From contig JAOVFP010000011.1 of NCBI GenBank assembly GCA_025738555.1, positions 1,426,001 through 1,490,000 of the forward strand: 64,000 bases of DNA, read 5' to 3'. The position numbers and the translations under genes are program-made. A model generated the notes under the pieces. The model was given only the letters and a program-made list of their open reading frames with translations. It had not been told where the DNA came from and made no database searches. The stretch comes from Cyathus striatus. Lineage: Eukaryota; Basidiomycota; Agaricomycetes; Agaricales; Nidulariaceae. Below, one piece after another: positions 54,927 to 64,000 of this stretch (position 1 is its first letter; every line of letters begins with the position of its first letter).

Positions 54927-57327
54927 ATGTCTGCTATATGGCCCTCTTCTTCAACAGTCTCCTCTATTTTGGAAAATTCTCCCTATGATTTCTTTGATTT
55001 CTTGATCTTTTATTCAGAAAAATTGTTTAAGTTTGAAAATTCTCTCTATGCTGCTGTGCTTGACACTGACTACAAATATATCTATCTGTGGACTTCACTT
55101 TATAAGTCTGGATTCTCCAATCTGAGAGGTGTTGCTATATTATGTCTGCTATCTTTTCTACCCATGGCAGCTGCAAGTCCAAATGAACAGTCTTTTCCTA
55201 AAATCCATTTCAAAACCTTTTCCAACTTTATAGAATGCAACTTTGGCCCAAATATATCACTTTCAACTGTTCTTATGCTGTTATTCACAATGACAAGCAA
55301 TACAGAGTTACTGAATTTACACCAAAGACAACAGCATCCTGAAAATGAATTTGAAAGAAAAAGTTTAATCTCAGCTTGGATACGATCTTTAAGCTATGCA
55401 GTTATACATGAGCTTGGTGACAAATCAAAGCATCTTTTCAAAGAGAGTGAAATAACACCTGGTTTCTGGAATGTTAATAATAAAAATGCAGTTGCTTTGA
55501 ACCTTGGAAAGAAGCTAAACAAATTTAGTAAAATTCTGAAACTAACATCATATGATGATCATGGAAGACTTGTTAAATATCTTAAACCTGTTTCTCTCAA
55601 TAAAATACAGCCTATAAAAATGATATGTCCAGCTTCTGTCAGTTGTGCTGGAAGTAAATGCAATAACAAAAATATTAAACTTTTATCAAAATATGAAGAT
55701 ATACCATGGGTAACATTGATCAGTAGGACTGAGATTAATAGTCATGCCTATATACTTTCTGGAATCTGCTCAAACTGTAAAACAATATATTATGCTGATC
55801 ATGAGAGACACAAAATATCTTCAAATCCTGCTCAGAAAGTCTATCTTAATAATGCAAAGTACATAAAAATTGGTAAAACTCTATGGGTTGATCGCATATT
55901 CTCAAGATCTGTATTAAATGCAATCTATAGCTTTCATGCTTCTACATCTGCATTTGCTGAGTTTTGGAGTAATTCTTATGGAGATACAAAAGAAGTTAGT
56001 CGCAGACAGATTTGGTGTACATTTATAGAGGAGTCTTTGAGAACAGTAGCTGAATCCTCAAAATCAAATTTTGTTATTGATGATGGCCTTGCAGTTAAAG
56101 ACATTACAAGGAGTGCATATGATAAGCTTGGGTCCAATGGTAATATATATCCTGCTACTGAGCATAGTTGCTCAGAATGTACCCACAAATATAAAACAAC
56201 TGCAGATGTAATTCCTTCTGGAATTCATTCAGATCCAGCTTCCACTACTCCTGAGCAGTCTTTAGATACAAATGAAGAAAATTTTTCTCCAGTGAAAATG
56301 GTTGTTATTGATGGAGTCATAATGGGAACAACAGTGTGTTAATTTCTTTAATTTATATATTTACACTAACATGCATCTGTAGCATTGTGCTTGGGAAGGC
56401 TGTATTGCTGAGCTACAAAATCATCGAGGTGGAGTATTTTGTGGACTTCATACTATTATGTATGGTGCAAAATGCCGTGTCAAAGGGTGCATATCCCAAA
56501 AAATTAAAGGTACACAGGCCTGTGAAACACATCAAAATTTATGGAACAAGCATAAGTCAAACTCAAGTTCTTCAGGATTGGCAGGTCTCGAAGAGCTTTA
56601 CAAACAAGAGATAGACAGCCATGGCAGCCAAGTACTACAAATAATGTATCTGCCCATGATGAACCTCATGAAGAGCCAACAGAAAGACATAAGACATACT
56701 TTAAACCTTCAAAATCCTACTGTGTTGAAACTCTCTGTGCACCATGTGGAGTAGTAATTGCTTGGTCCAAATTCATGAAATCTGAGTCTCCTACAGAGAT
56801 TTTGGGGTTTATAAATAATGTTTATCCAACACCAGAGTCTCGCCCAGCATATTTTTGTATTGATAAAGCTTGTGTTGTATTGCGCACTGTGGCAAATCAA
56901 GAAGAATATCGTGAATTACTAGAAACCAGTCGATTTGTTGTTGATAGCTATCATTATAATAACCATAAAGCCTCTGATAGGTTGTGTCAAGAATACTGTA
57001 ACCCAGCACCACGTGATGGATCAGCACCAAACTTGGTTGTTATTGACTATGATAATGATGGTACACCATATTACAAACGTGCTTTTAATACACAGGCAAG
57101 TAACTTATTTTTTTGCATAACAATCAATATTTAATTAATTTATATAGGCATGTGAGCAGTTAAATGCATGGCTTGCTGGATTTGAGTCTATTCTAAAGAG
57201 AATGACTCCATCAAACTTCAACTGGTTTTTACATACAGTACTTTTTTATCATACTCAATGTGTTCTTCAGAAGCATAGCAAAAAGTGGGTAAAGATTAGT
57301 GATGATATTGTAGAAGATGATGAGTAA
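54927..57327 (+). pseudogene. KDZ element gene K2: CxC5/CxC6 transposase-like protein, one frame break
   Basis: Exon 1 54927-56333, exon 2 56383-57095, exon 3 57148-57327. The second intron starts with GC (CAG|GCAAGT). The first part is helical and ends with a CxC5-type cluster: ICPASVSCAGSKC (near residue 233) and ICSNCKTIYYADHERH. Then come HSCSECTHKYKT and, across the first intron, VVIDGVIMG plus HCAWEGC, FCGLH, AKCRVKGC and ACETH, the CxC6-type cluster described as associated with KDZ transposases. The C-terminal part (LCAPCGVVIAW, YPTPESRPAYFCIDKACVV, FVVDSYHYNNHKASDRLC, ACEQLNAWLAGFESIL) belongs to the same family. Near 56617 one base is missing and the frame shifts by -1. Confidence 0.83.
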
Positions 57328-57589
57328 ATACTAAATGCCTTTTGTATGCAACCCACTTTCCAAACTAGTCTCTTAATAGCTTCATTTCTACTTGCATGTA
57401 AAGTCATTATAAAGCTGTAATTGATGTATATACTCCAGTCTCAAAGCTAGTCAAGACTTCTTTCAGATAAATTTAGCTATATAACATGTATATAGTATGT
57501 GATTCAGTTTATAAATAAGATTGTATTGGTGTATTTAGTTTAGTTTTTAAACCAATCTGTTCATGAATTAATGTGTATATATTTTTCAG

Positions 57590-58050
57590 GGTTAATTTCA
57601 CATGTAATACATCAGAACTTCATGTGAACTTAACCTTAAAGTTATGTGGCAAAATGTATTTAAATACATGTGGAATACATGTGGATTTCACATGTAATAC
57701 ACCTGAACTTCATGTGAACTTAACCTTGAAGTTATGTGGCACAACATATTTAAATGCATGTGGAATTTATGTGGATTCCATATGGATTCCACATGAATCA
57801 TTACAAATTTTAAGGATTCCATGTGTAGTCCACATGGAATTCACATGGAAAAGTACACATGAAGTACACCTTAAGTACACCTTTCAACTGTCATTTTCAT
57901 CAAGTTATAAGAAAGGTGGAATCCATGTGTACTCCACATGGTTCCATGTGAATTACACATGGAAAATGTGTACTTTTTTCCAGATATGTGGATTCCATGT
58001 GGACTTCATATGGAAATGTGTACTACACGTGGAGTACACGTGTATAGGTG
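57590..58050. repeat. Right subterminal CATGTG/CACATG palindrome array of the KDZ element
   Basis: Includes a 113-bp near-direct duplication (CAGAACTTCATGTGAACTTA and CTGAACTTCATGTGAACTTA blocks) and many TACATGTGGAATACATGTG-type units, matching the left array at 49501-49850. Confidence 0.7.
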
Positions 58051-58068
58051 GGTGTGCGGAAAGTACTG

Positions 58069-58930
58069 GTCCAGCTGGTAAACTGTCATGTTTGAGGGCT
58101 ATGATACTTCATTGTAGTTCAATGTCTTCAGGTACATAGACTCTGTCCCTAAATAAAATCAATCCACTTTCAAATCTCCAATCATCAAGTGAGGATCTAA
58201 TGGCAGGGACTTCTTTTGCATTTATTGCCAAAAGAAGTGTTTTCCCAAGACTGTCTATTTCTGTGTGAGAGATGACTAAATCACAAAGTTCTGTTGAGAT
58301 GAAATTAAGGTGTAAGTCATTGTCCAAAATCTTTCCAAACCAATTTTCCCATTCCATGTCAATTGTGTTGATAAACCAGTGGTTGGGTAATACAATGTAT
58401 CTGTTATTTTCATTCTCTTTGTCAGGCATTAAATCTGGTCATCGTGAGATTATATCAACTTCAAGGTTCTTTTTCCCTTGAATATGTTGCATGTTGATGT
58501 CAAAATCTGAAAGGAATAGTGACCATTGTGCTTGTCATCTGGTGACCTTCTGAGGTTCTCTGTAGTATTTCAGGTTTTCATGGTCTGAATATATGACAAT
58601 CTTGTTTGGGTGTCCTTCGAGTAGATGTCTCCATGCTTTGAAGCCATAAATGATAGCATAAAGTTCTTTATCATATATTTGATAATTTCATTCTGTTGCA
58701 GTGAACATATGCAAAATGTAACCACATGGCTTCCAGAACCCATTTTCATCTTCTTGTTTTAGAACTGCTCCTGTTGCATAATCAGAAGCATCCACAAGCA
58801 TAGTGAATGGTTTATTGGGGTCTGGTATCCTGAGAATAGGCTCCTTTAAGAAGGCTTCTTTAAGGTTGTCAAAAGCTGTTTGTTGCTCTTTGCCCCACAT
58901 CAGGAAATACCTCATTGACCAAATTAGCAA
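58069..58930 (-). pseudogene. Gypsy III pol, left half: RNase H and link to integrase
   Basis: Reading leftward: FLMWGKEQQTAFDNLKEAFL, MLVDASDYATGAVLKQE (RNase H Asp), YDKELYAIIYGFKAWRHLLEG (Glu) and VIYSDHENLKYY (Asp), then ADIISR-type end (reads EVDIISR) and the linker SLDDWRFESGLILFRDRVYV. It stops being readable right of 58930 (RT is missing) and on the left runs into the 8-bp target duplication of the KDZ element. A TGA follows IELQ at about 58106. It is the continuation partner of 48243-49494. Confidence 0.83.
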
Positions 58931-59373
58931 AATTACCGAAATTTAAGCTACTATAAGCCCCAAAAAAGATGTTATAAGTATCAATAAGTTCAATAAGGAG
59001 AATTAGCTAAATAAACTTACCCCCTCCCTTATTGAATAAGATATAAGGTAGTATTAGTTTGATTTAGATGATATTAGATTTAAATAGGTAAAACTTGGTT
59101 ACTTGTCATACCACATTAGGTCAACATTTAGTTACTAAACAAGAAGAATAAATGTTTATAAGTAAATAATAGGTACTACATTACTAGTATTGCAGCTGGA
59201 TAGGTTGTATTGATGTTTATAGTATGGCAGACCTCAATGCATTCACCTGAACATAATAGTATTTCAAAACTAATACTAACACAGAGAAGTAATAGAGTAT
59301 AATAGCATTGTAGCGAGGAAGCTTACATATGAAATACTAATACTATTAACATTAGTTCTCCAAATACTTTCTG
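58931..59373. other. AT-rich DNA, possible left end of a further insertion
   Basis: RT coding sequence that should precede RNase H is absent. Bases 58910-58945 (CCTCATTGACCAAATTAGCAAAATT without the middle matching) resemble, inverted, the last 30 bases of the window. No gene. Confidence 0.35.
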
Positions 59374-60441
59374 ACATGGCAGGTTTTCAGCTGTTATGTA
59401 ACGATCAGTGTTGCATTGTAGCGAGACCTGTAGTGGATGCTGTCATGTAAGATCTTTCAAGATCATCAGTCACAAGCATGATAGTAAAATGAACTGGTTT
59501 ACAGACATGTGATAGCAGGCCTGGAATATTAGATCAGAATGAAATCCTATTGGATAGCCAGGTGCAATATTTACTTTGTGCATGAATCACAATAACCGAG
59601 CCAGCATGCTACATCAATGCCTTGCATGTGCTTCATCATGAGTAAGTCTATATCTTGTAAACATTTTATCTTCAGTATAGATTGCTGATTATAATAATTT
59701 CCTTGCAAATAGTATGTAGTTTTAAGATAAAATAGTGTAGGTAAAATAGTACCACAGTCATAATGGTGTCACCTGTTATAAAAATAAGAGATGGTATCTG
59801 AATGATTTGAAATGCATCAATATGGAATCGAACTTGTGACTACAAGACAGAAAAACTTTATTTCAGGGATGTTCTACCAATACTCCATGCAACATTACTT
59901 ATTACTGATGATAATACTATCTTATTGTATATGATTCACTCAGTAAACCTGTAACATTTATTTCTCTCTCCTTTGACTGCATGTAATGAGCATGATTTAC
60001 AGTATACTGAAGTAATTCTTAAATGCACTTTTCTTTGGAAATAAGAAGTGTTGGTAATGTATGAACTGTCTAAACACTCCACAGTTATTGAATACAAATT
60101 TTACACAAACTACATACTTTGTCAGTAGTTTGTAGATGCAAAATACATTTAGACATCTTATAAATTTATTATCCTATCTTTCTTAACGAAGTATAGAAAT
60201 AAAAGAAAAACAATAGCTGATAAAATCTGCAACGTGCATGAATTGAACACATGAGCTCGTCCTTTCCAGTCACTTGCACCAGTAGTCATCATTTCTCAAA
60301 CATATCACACTAATTTTCTCATCAGACTGAATGTCACTTCTGTGTGACTGATGATCTCAAAGATCTACATGACAGTACCCACTACAGGTCTGGCTACAGC
60401 ACAACACTGATCGTTACATAACAGCTAAAAACCCGCCATGT
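59374..60441. mobile_element. MITE-2, 1068 bp, about 100-bp TIRs, same family as MITE-1
   Basis: The left end ACATGGCAGGTTTTCAGCTG and the right end read inward ACATGGCGGGTTTTTAGCTG continue together through TTATGTAACGATCAGTGTTG and to CATCAGTCACA, about 100 bp. The outer bases match MITE-1 (ACACGGCGGGGTATTAGCTG). The interior is non-coding and contains two tRNA-like modules. No target duplication is obvious. Confidence 0.8.
59815..59895 (-). other. tRNA-like module within MITE-2
   Basis: On the minus strand TATTGGTAGAACATCCC resembles a tRNA D-arm/A box and AAGTTCGATTCCA is a near-perfect B box with the right spacing. Stems are poor. A weaker similar module (GTTCAATTC) lies at about 60235-60310. 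Confidence 0.4.
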
Positions 60442-60513
60442 GAGGTCCATGACACAATCAATGCACTTCTTACCCTTCTTTGCAACAGCAATCAGATGAT
60501 CAGCTTCCAATCA

Positions 60514-60915
60514 TCAACATATGTCCACACTTACACTCATGCTCGTCACTACCATTGTACTTGAAGAAAACACAATGGGACTTGAGGAGTTGGTGGGTAG
60601 CACAACATTAGCTGAGAGTTGTAATCGGAGATGGAGCACTTTGCATTGACATAGGGGTAATGTTGGTGGAGGTGGATGATGAGGAAGATGGGGAGCATAG
60701 CACAATAGTGCTTATTGACCATATTGAGCTTCCATGTTTGTAAAGTGTGGAAATGATAGAAAGAAATAACCAGATAGAATGACATTCAAAGAACACTGAG
60801 CTGTCTTGGCAGCTATCTCCACACACATTATTGTACATGCAGGTAACCCATCCATCCCACATCCAGCTTGAGCATTGGTGAGTGTAAATGCAAGGAGGAA
60901 GACTGAGAGCTTCAA
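60514..60915 (-). CDS. Possible small cysteine-rich secreted protein
   Basis: The start at 60915 gives a signal peptide (MKLSVFLLAFTLTNAQA) and then CGMDGLPACTIMCVEIAAKTAQC, reminiscent of the N-terminal half of a CFEM domain (LPxC..C spacing). The frame soon reaches unlikely sequence; an intron from about 60775 to 60710 would lead into a second part with CQCKV and a Ser/Thr-rich end. The typical D-x-C-x-C of CFEM is not seen, so this is tentative. Confidence 0.3.
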
Positions 60916-62430
60916 ACTGAGTGTTGTACACAGTTGCTGTCACTGTTGAAATATATGGATGAGTTGAGTGCAGTGGTGTGAAAAGGGTTGTGAAGACGGT
61001 CAGAAACAGTAGCCAAGTGGGGTGGCCATGGGGTGCACAGACTGATGTTCCATTCATTCCACACAAGTTGTAACTCTTGGAAATGTGAAGAGCAGATCAT
61101 ATCATACTATAATAAAAGGTTAGTACTAACTGAAGAAATAAATGATGTAAGCTAGGCTGCCATAGTAGATGGAATACAACCCACAATATGGTGAAAAAAC
61201 TGGATGGATAAGCAGAAGGGCAGAGGAGCAGAGGGCAGAGGAGCAGAAGGCAGAGAGGTGGGGAAAAGGAAGAATGAATTGAAAGCAATTCACCAGTCAA
61301 GTTCAGACTCTGAACTCCTATGTGACATGAGGTGACGTGGCAAGTTTCAACATGTCACATGACCAGACAATACTGGTGCAAAGCGGAGTTTGGAATGACT
61401 TCACCATTATGAAGTACCAACAAGTTCTTGCACACCGCTTGATCTCCTGGGCCTTCCAATGCTAACTCATATACAACTTATATAAGTACTCACTATTTTC
61501 ATCACTTCTTACACCTATCTTCTATACATTCATGTATATACATTGCTGAAAGAATAGAAGGTTTTTTTTATTTTCATGAAAACTAAGTTGTAAATAAGTA
61601 CAGACTAGTAATAATTAAATAAGGGTGTTCCTTATGGAAAGCTTGTAATACTTATCACCTATAAATAGTCAATGGGAATTTTCTGATGATGACAATAAAT
61701 GTAACTAAATATCTCTTAATGTTCTTAAAATAAATGAAGATAAGGAGAGTGTTAGTAGTGTCTGAACTTATATCTTTTTAAACTCTCAAATATGTTACGA
61801 TCCGAGCTGGTCTCGTGATGTCTTCTGATCTTGTGATATAATAATCATGTGACTTGTCACTACACTTGTAAGTCGTAAGACGAAGTCGAAGTCTAAACAG
61901 TTATAATGTAAGTTATACACTAATGGACTTAGCGGTCTCTTCACAGTAACACTTGAAGAGAGGATATGAAGTAGTGGTATTCTGGGTCTGAGGTGTTCTC
62001 AAAGAGGATAGAAGGATTTAGCCAGCTATATTGGATGATAGCTAAACTAAGATCAAGCTGAAGAAGCTTGATCAGAATACATGTGCTATTTATACAAAGA
62101 AGCATGGTCTGTGTGAGTAAAGGTATGTAGCTATAAATAAGTCCATGACTTGCCATGACTTGGCAGAGGTCTATAAATAGAATGTGCAGTAATGCGCAGC
62201 AGTATCAGTAAGCAAGTCTGAGGAGATAAGAGAAGTCCATGCCCGTAGTATGACAAACCAGTGGGGCGGGGTCGGGGATGATGAGTAAGTACATAGTTAT
62301 AAATAGAGAGGGATGAGTAAGTAAAAAGATATAAATAGAATGATCATGTGAAAAAGAGGTACTCTGGCTGGGTTGAAATGAATAAAGTTTAACAAAATAA
62401 GTGAATATTAAGCAGTAATTTACACTCCCC
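60916..62430. other. Intergenic, nothing recognised
   Basis: Some short frames only. 61195-61265 has a GCAGAGGAGCAGA-type purine repeat. No gene or element border that I can support. Confidence 0.45.
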
Positions 62431-62432
62431 CA

Positions 62433-62560
62433 AGAGGTCTGTACAGATCCATACAGACCCGTACAGACCTGTATAGATACCATACAGAATTTATATAGTA
62501 GCTATTATTATTATTAGAGGTGATTATTCTATATGGATTCCATACATATTCTGCATGGAT
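62433..62560. repeat. TACAGA palindromic cluster, left of the minisatellite
   Basis: Repeated GTACAGA/TCTGTAC and CATACAGA units (TCTGTACAGATCCATACAGA and following). The same kind of DNA lies at 63670-63895 on the other side of the minisatellite. Confidence 0.6.
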
Positions 62561-62639
62561 TCTGTGTGGATTTATGCATTGCTGCCTTGTCACACATGTC
62601 AAGTGTAACCCTAGGTGAAAAGTGTCACACTATACAAAA

Positions 62640-63650
62640 TCCATGATACACTCAACATATAGTATCAATCTCAATGCATAGTATCACACTTAATGCATAG
62701 TGTTATACTTAATGTATAGTGTCACACTCAATACTTAGTGTCATGCTTAATGTATAGTGTTATGTTTAATGTATAGTGTGACACTTAATGCATAGTGTGA
62801 CACTTAATGCATAGTGTGACACTTAATGCATAGTGTGACACTTAATGCATAGTGTGACACTTAATGCATAGTGTGACACTTAATGCATAGTGTGACACTT
62901 AATGCATAGTGTGACACTTAATGCATAGTGTGACACTTAATGCATAGTGTGACACTTAATGCATAGTGTGACACTTAATGCATAGTGTGACACTTAATGC
63001 ATAGTGTGACACTTAATGCATAGTGTCACACTTAATGCATAGTGTGACACTTAATGCATAGTGTGACACTTAATGCATAGTGTGACACTTAATGCATAGT
63101 GTCACACTTAATGCATAGTGTCATGTTTAATGTATAGTGTCACACTCAACACTTCATGTCACACTCAATGCTTAGTGTCACACTCAACACTTAGTGTCAC
63201 GCTTAGTCACACTCAACACCTAGTGTCACGCTTAATGCATAGTGTCACGCTTAATGCATAGTGTCACATTTAATGTTTAGTGTCACACTCAATGCTTAGT
63301 GCCACACTCAACGCTTAGTGTCACACTCATGCTTAGTTACACTCAACACCTAGTGTCATGCTTAATGCATAGTGTCACACTCAACATCTAGTATCACACT
63401 CAATACCTAGTGTCACATTTAACGTATAGTGTCACATTTAACGTATAGTGTCACACTCAACACCTAGTATCACACTCAACACCTAGTGTCACGCTTATAG
63501 TATCACATTTAATGTATAGTGTCACACTCAACACCTAGTATCACACTCAATACCTAGTGTCACGCTTATAGTGTCACATTTAACATATAGTGTCACACTC
63601 AACACCTAGTATCACACTCAACACCTAGTGTCATGCTTAATGCAGAGTGT
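62640..63650. repeat. 19-bp minisatellite, about 1 kb
   Basis: The unit CATAGTGTGACACTTAATG is repeated almost perfectly from about 62770 to 63110. Toward both sides it degenerates to TAGTGTCACACTCAACACC-type units of 18-20 bp. GTGTGACAC/GTGTCACAC is nearly palindromic, and the two versions alternate in the outer part. About 50 units in total. Confidence 0.88.
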
Positions 63651-63669
63651 CACATGCAAGGAAATAAGT

Positions 63670-63895
63670 ATAATAAAATTCTGTACAGATTCTGTACAGA
63701 ATCTGTACAGAATTTTCAGGTCTGTAATGCAGAATTCTGAGGAATTCTGCATAATCCGTATGGAATTTTTGGAATCTGTGCAGAATCTGTACAGACCCAA
63801 AAAAACCCCTGCCAAAATGAAAAAAATCTGTGCAGATTCTGCACAGATTCCGAAAATTCCGTACAGATTCTGCACAGATCCGTACAGAACACATG
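63670..63895. repeat. TACAGA palindromic cluster, right of the minisatellite
   Basis: Tandem and inverted TCTGTACAGA, TCTGCACAGATTC and AGAATTCTG units, mirroring 62433-62560. Together with the minisatellite they may form one non-autonomous element. Confidence 0.6.
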
Positions 63896-64000
63896 GCTAA
63901 GTGTAAAGAGCTCATATTAAGGTGAAATAAGTCATTTTAAAGCAAGGGTTGTCCTTACTTACATTAAAATGTCCTAATTTTACTAATCAAGCAGATGAGG

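Larger units (their letters stand above)
49495..58068 (+). mobile_element. KDZ-type (Kyakuja-Dileera-Zisupton) DNA transposon, 8574 bp
   Basis: The element splits Gypsy III pol between the codons for PAG and HEG. The 8-bp target GTCCAGCT is duplicated at 49487-49494 and 58069-58076. Ends are imperfect inverted repeats: GAGCACTTTACGCTCGCCC on the left, CAGTACTTTCCGCACACCC read inward from the right. Next to both ends lie dense CATGTG palindromic subterminal repeats. The right half codes for two plus-strand genes; the second has the CxC5/CxC6 cysteine clusters known from KDZ transposons. An 8-bp duplication agrees with what is known for Zisupton elements. Confidence 0.87.

Noticed and set aside
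52509..57327. TET/JBP oxygenase in the KDZ element
   Set aside because: Looked for because of the reported KDZ association; no HxD...H dioxygenase motif is visible in K1 or K2.
60712..60915. Confident CFEM effector call
   Set aside because: Signal peptide and first cysteines fit, but the D-x-C-x-C core is not found and the exon joining is unclear.
62770..63110. CRISPR-like array
   Set aside because: The 19-bp units are contiguous without spacers and the genome is eukaryotic; it is a minisatellite.

Overview
The window looks like a transposon-rich chromosome segment of a basidiomycete, most likely an Agaricomycete mushroom. The evidence is short introns (about 45-65 bp) with GTAAGT/GTGAGT donors and CTAAC branch points, a secreted single-pass membrane-protein family of the mushroom type, a KDZ-type transposon with CxC5/CxC6 cysteine clusters, and several other fungal transposon families. 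I see no bacterial-style gene organisation and no housekeeping gene.

Left edge (1-3.6 kb): the 5' part of a Ty3/Gypsy element (I) on the minus strand, with gag, a protease and the start of reverse transcriptase, broken by three in-frame TGA codons. 4.1-22.3 kb: a tandem family of five paralogous type-I membrane proteins on the minus strand (here A, B, C, D, E) plus an exon-1 remnant. Each gene has four exons coding for a signal peptide, a CxxC-containing ectodomain, a Ser/Thr/Pro stalk, one membrane span and a cytosolic tail ending in a PPxY motif. A+B and C+D are two copies of one segmental duplication. Later insertions (a MITE in A-B, a solo LTR in C-D) can be placed exactly because the other copy keeps the empty site. 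D has a nonsense codon just after its membrane span. A hAT-like MITE and a decayed Tc1-type transposase lie between B and C.

22.9-27.4 kb: a complete but decayed PIF/Harbinger transposon with 55-58 bp inverted repeats, a Myb/SANT-like gene and a DDE transposase facing each other. 27.6-41.2 kb: a complete Ty3/Gypsy element (II) with 1068-bp LTRs that differ at only four sites, all CpG transitions. Its gag-pol reading frame is broken about twelve times, always by loss of bases. Between pol and the 3' LTR it carries two extra intron-containing genes on the opposite strand; one is intact and encodes a 541-residue protein with a Zn2Cys6-spaced cysteine cluster. This cargo region is the most unusual structure in the window.

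42.6-45.7 kb: a Tc1/mariner-type element with TA target duplication and a ruined transposase. 46.9-58.9 kb: a decayed Gypsy pol (III), with a gag-like gene directly after its integrase-chromodomain, split by an 8.57-kb KDZ transposon that made an 8-bp target duplication. The KDZ element has two plus-strand genes (an acidic protein of unknown function and the CxC5/CxC6 transposase-like protein), palindromic subterminal repeats, a CpG-rich island and a 1-kb purine tract. 58.9-64 kb: another MITE, tRNA-like modules, a possible small secreted protein, and a 1-kb 19-bp minisatellite flanked by TACAGA-rich palindromic DNA.

Two kinds of decay are visible: CpG-to-TpG transitions in the older repeats, and single-base losses concentrated in Gypsy II and also seen in the Harbinger and KDZ genes. 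The membrane-protein genes other than D are intact. All function calls rest on motif recognition by eye; no database search was run.
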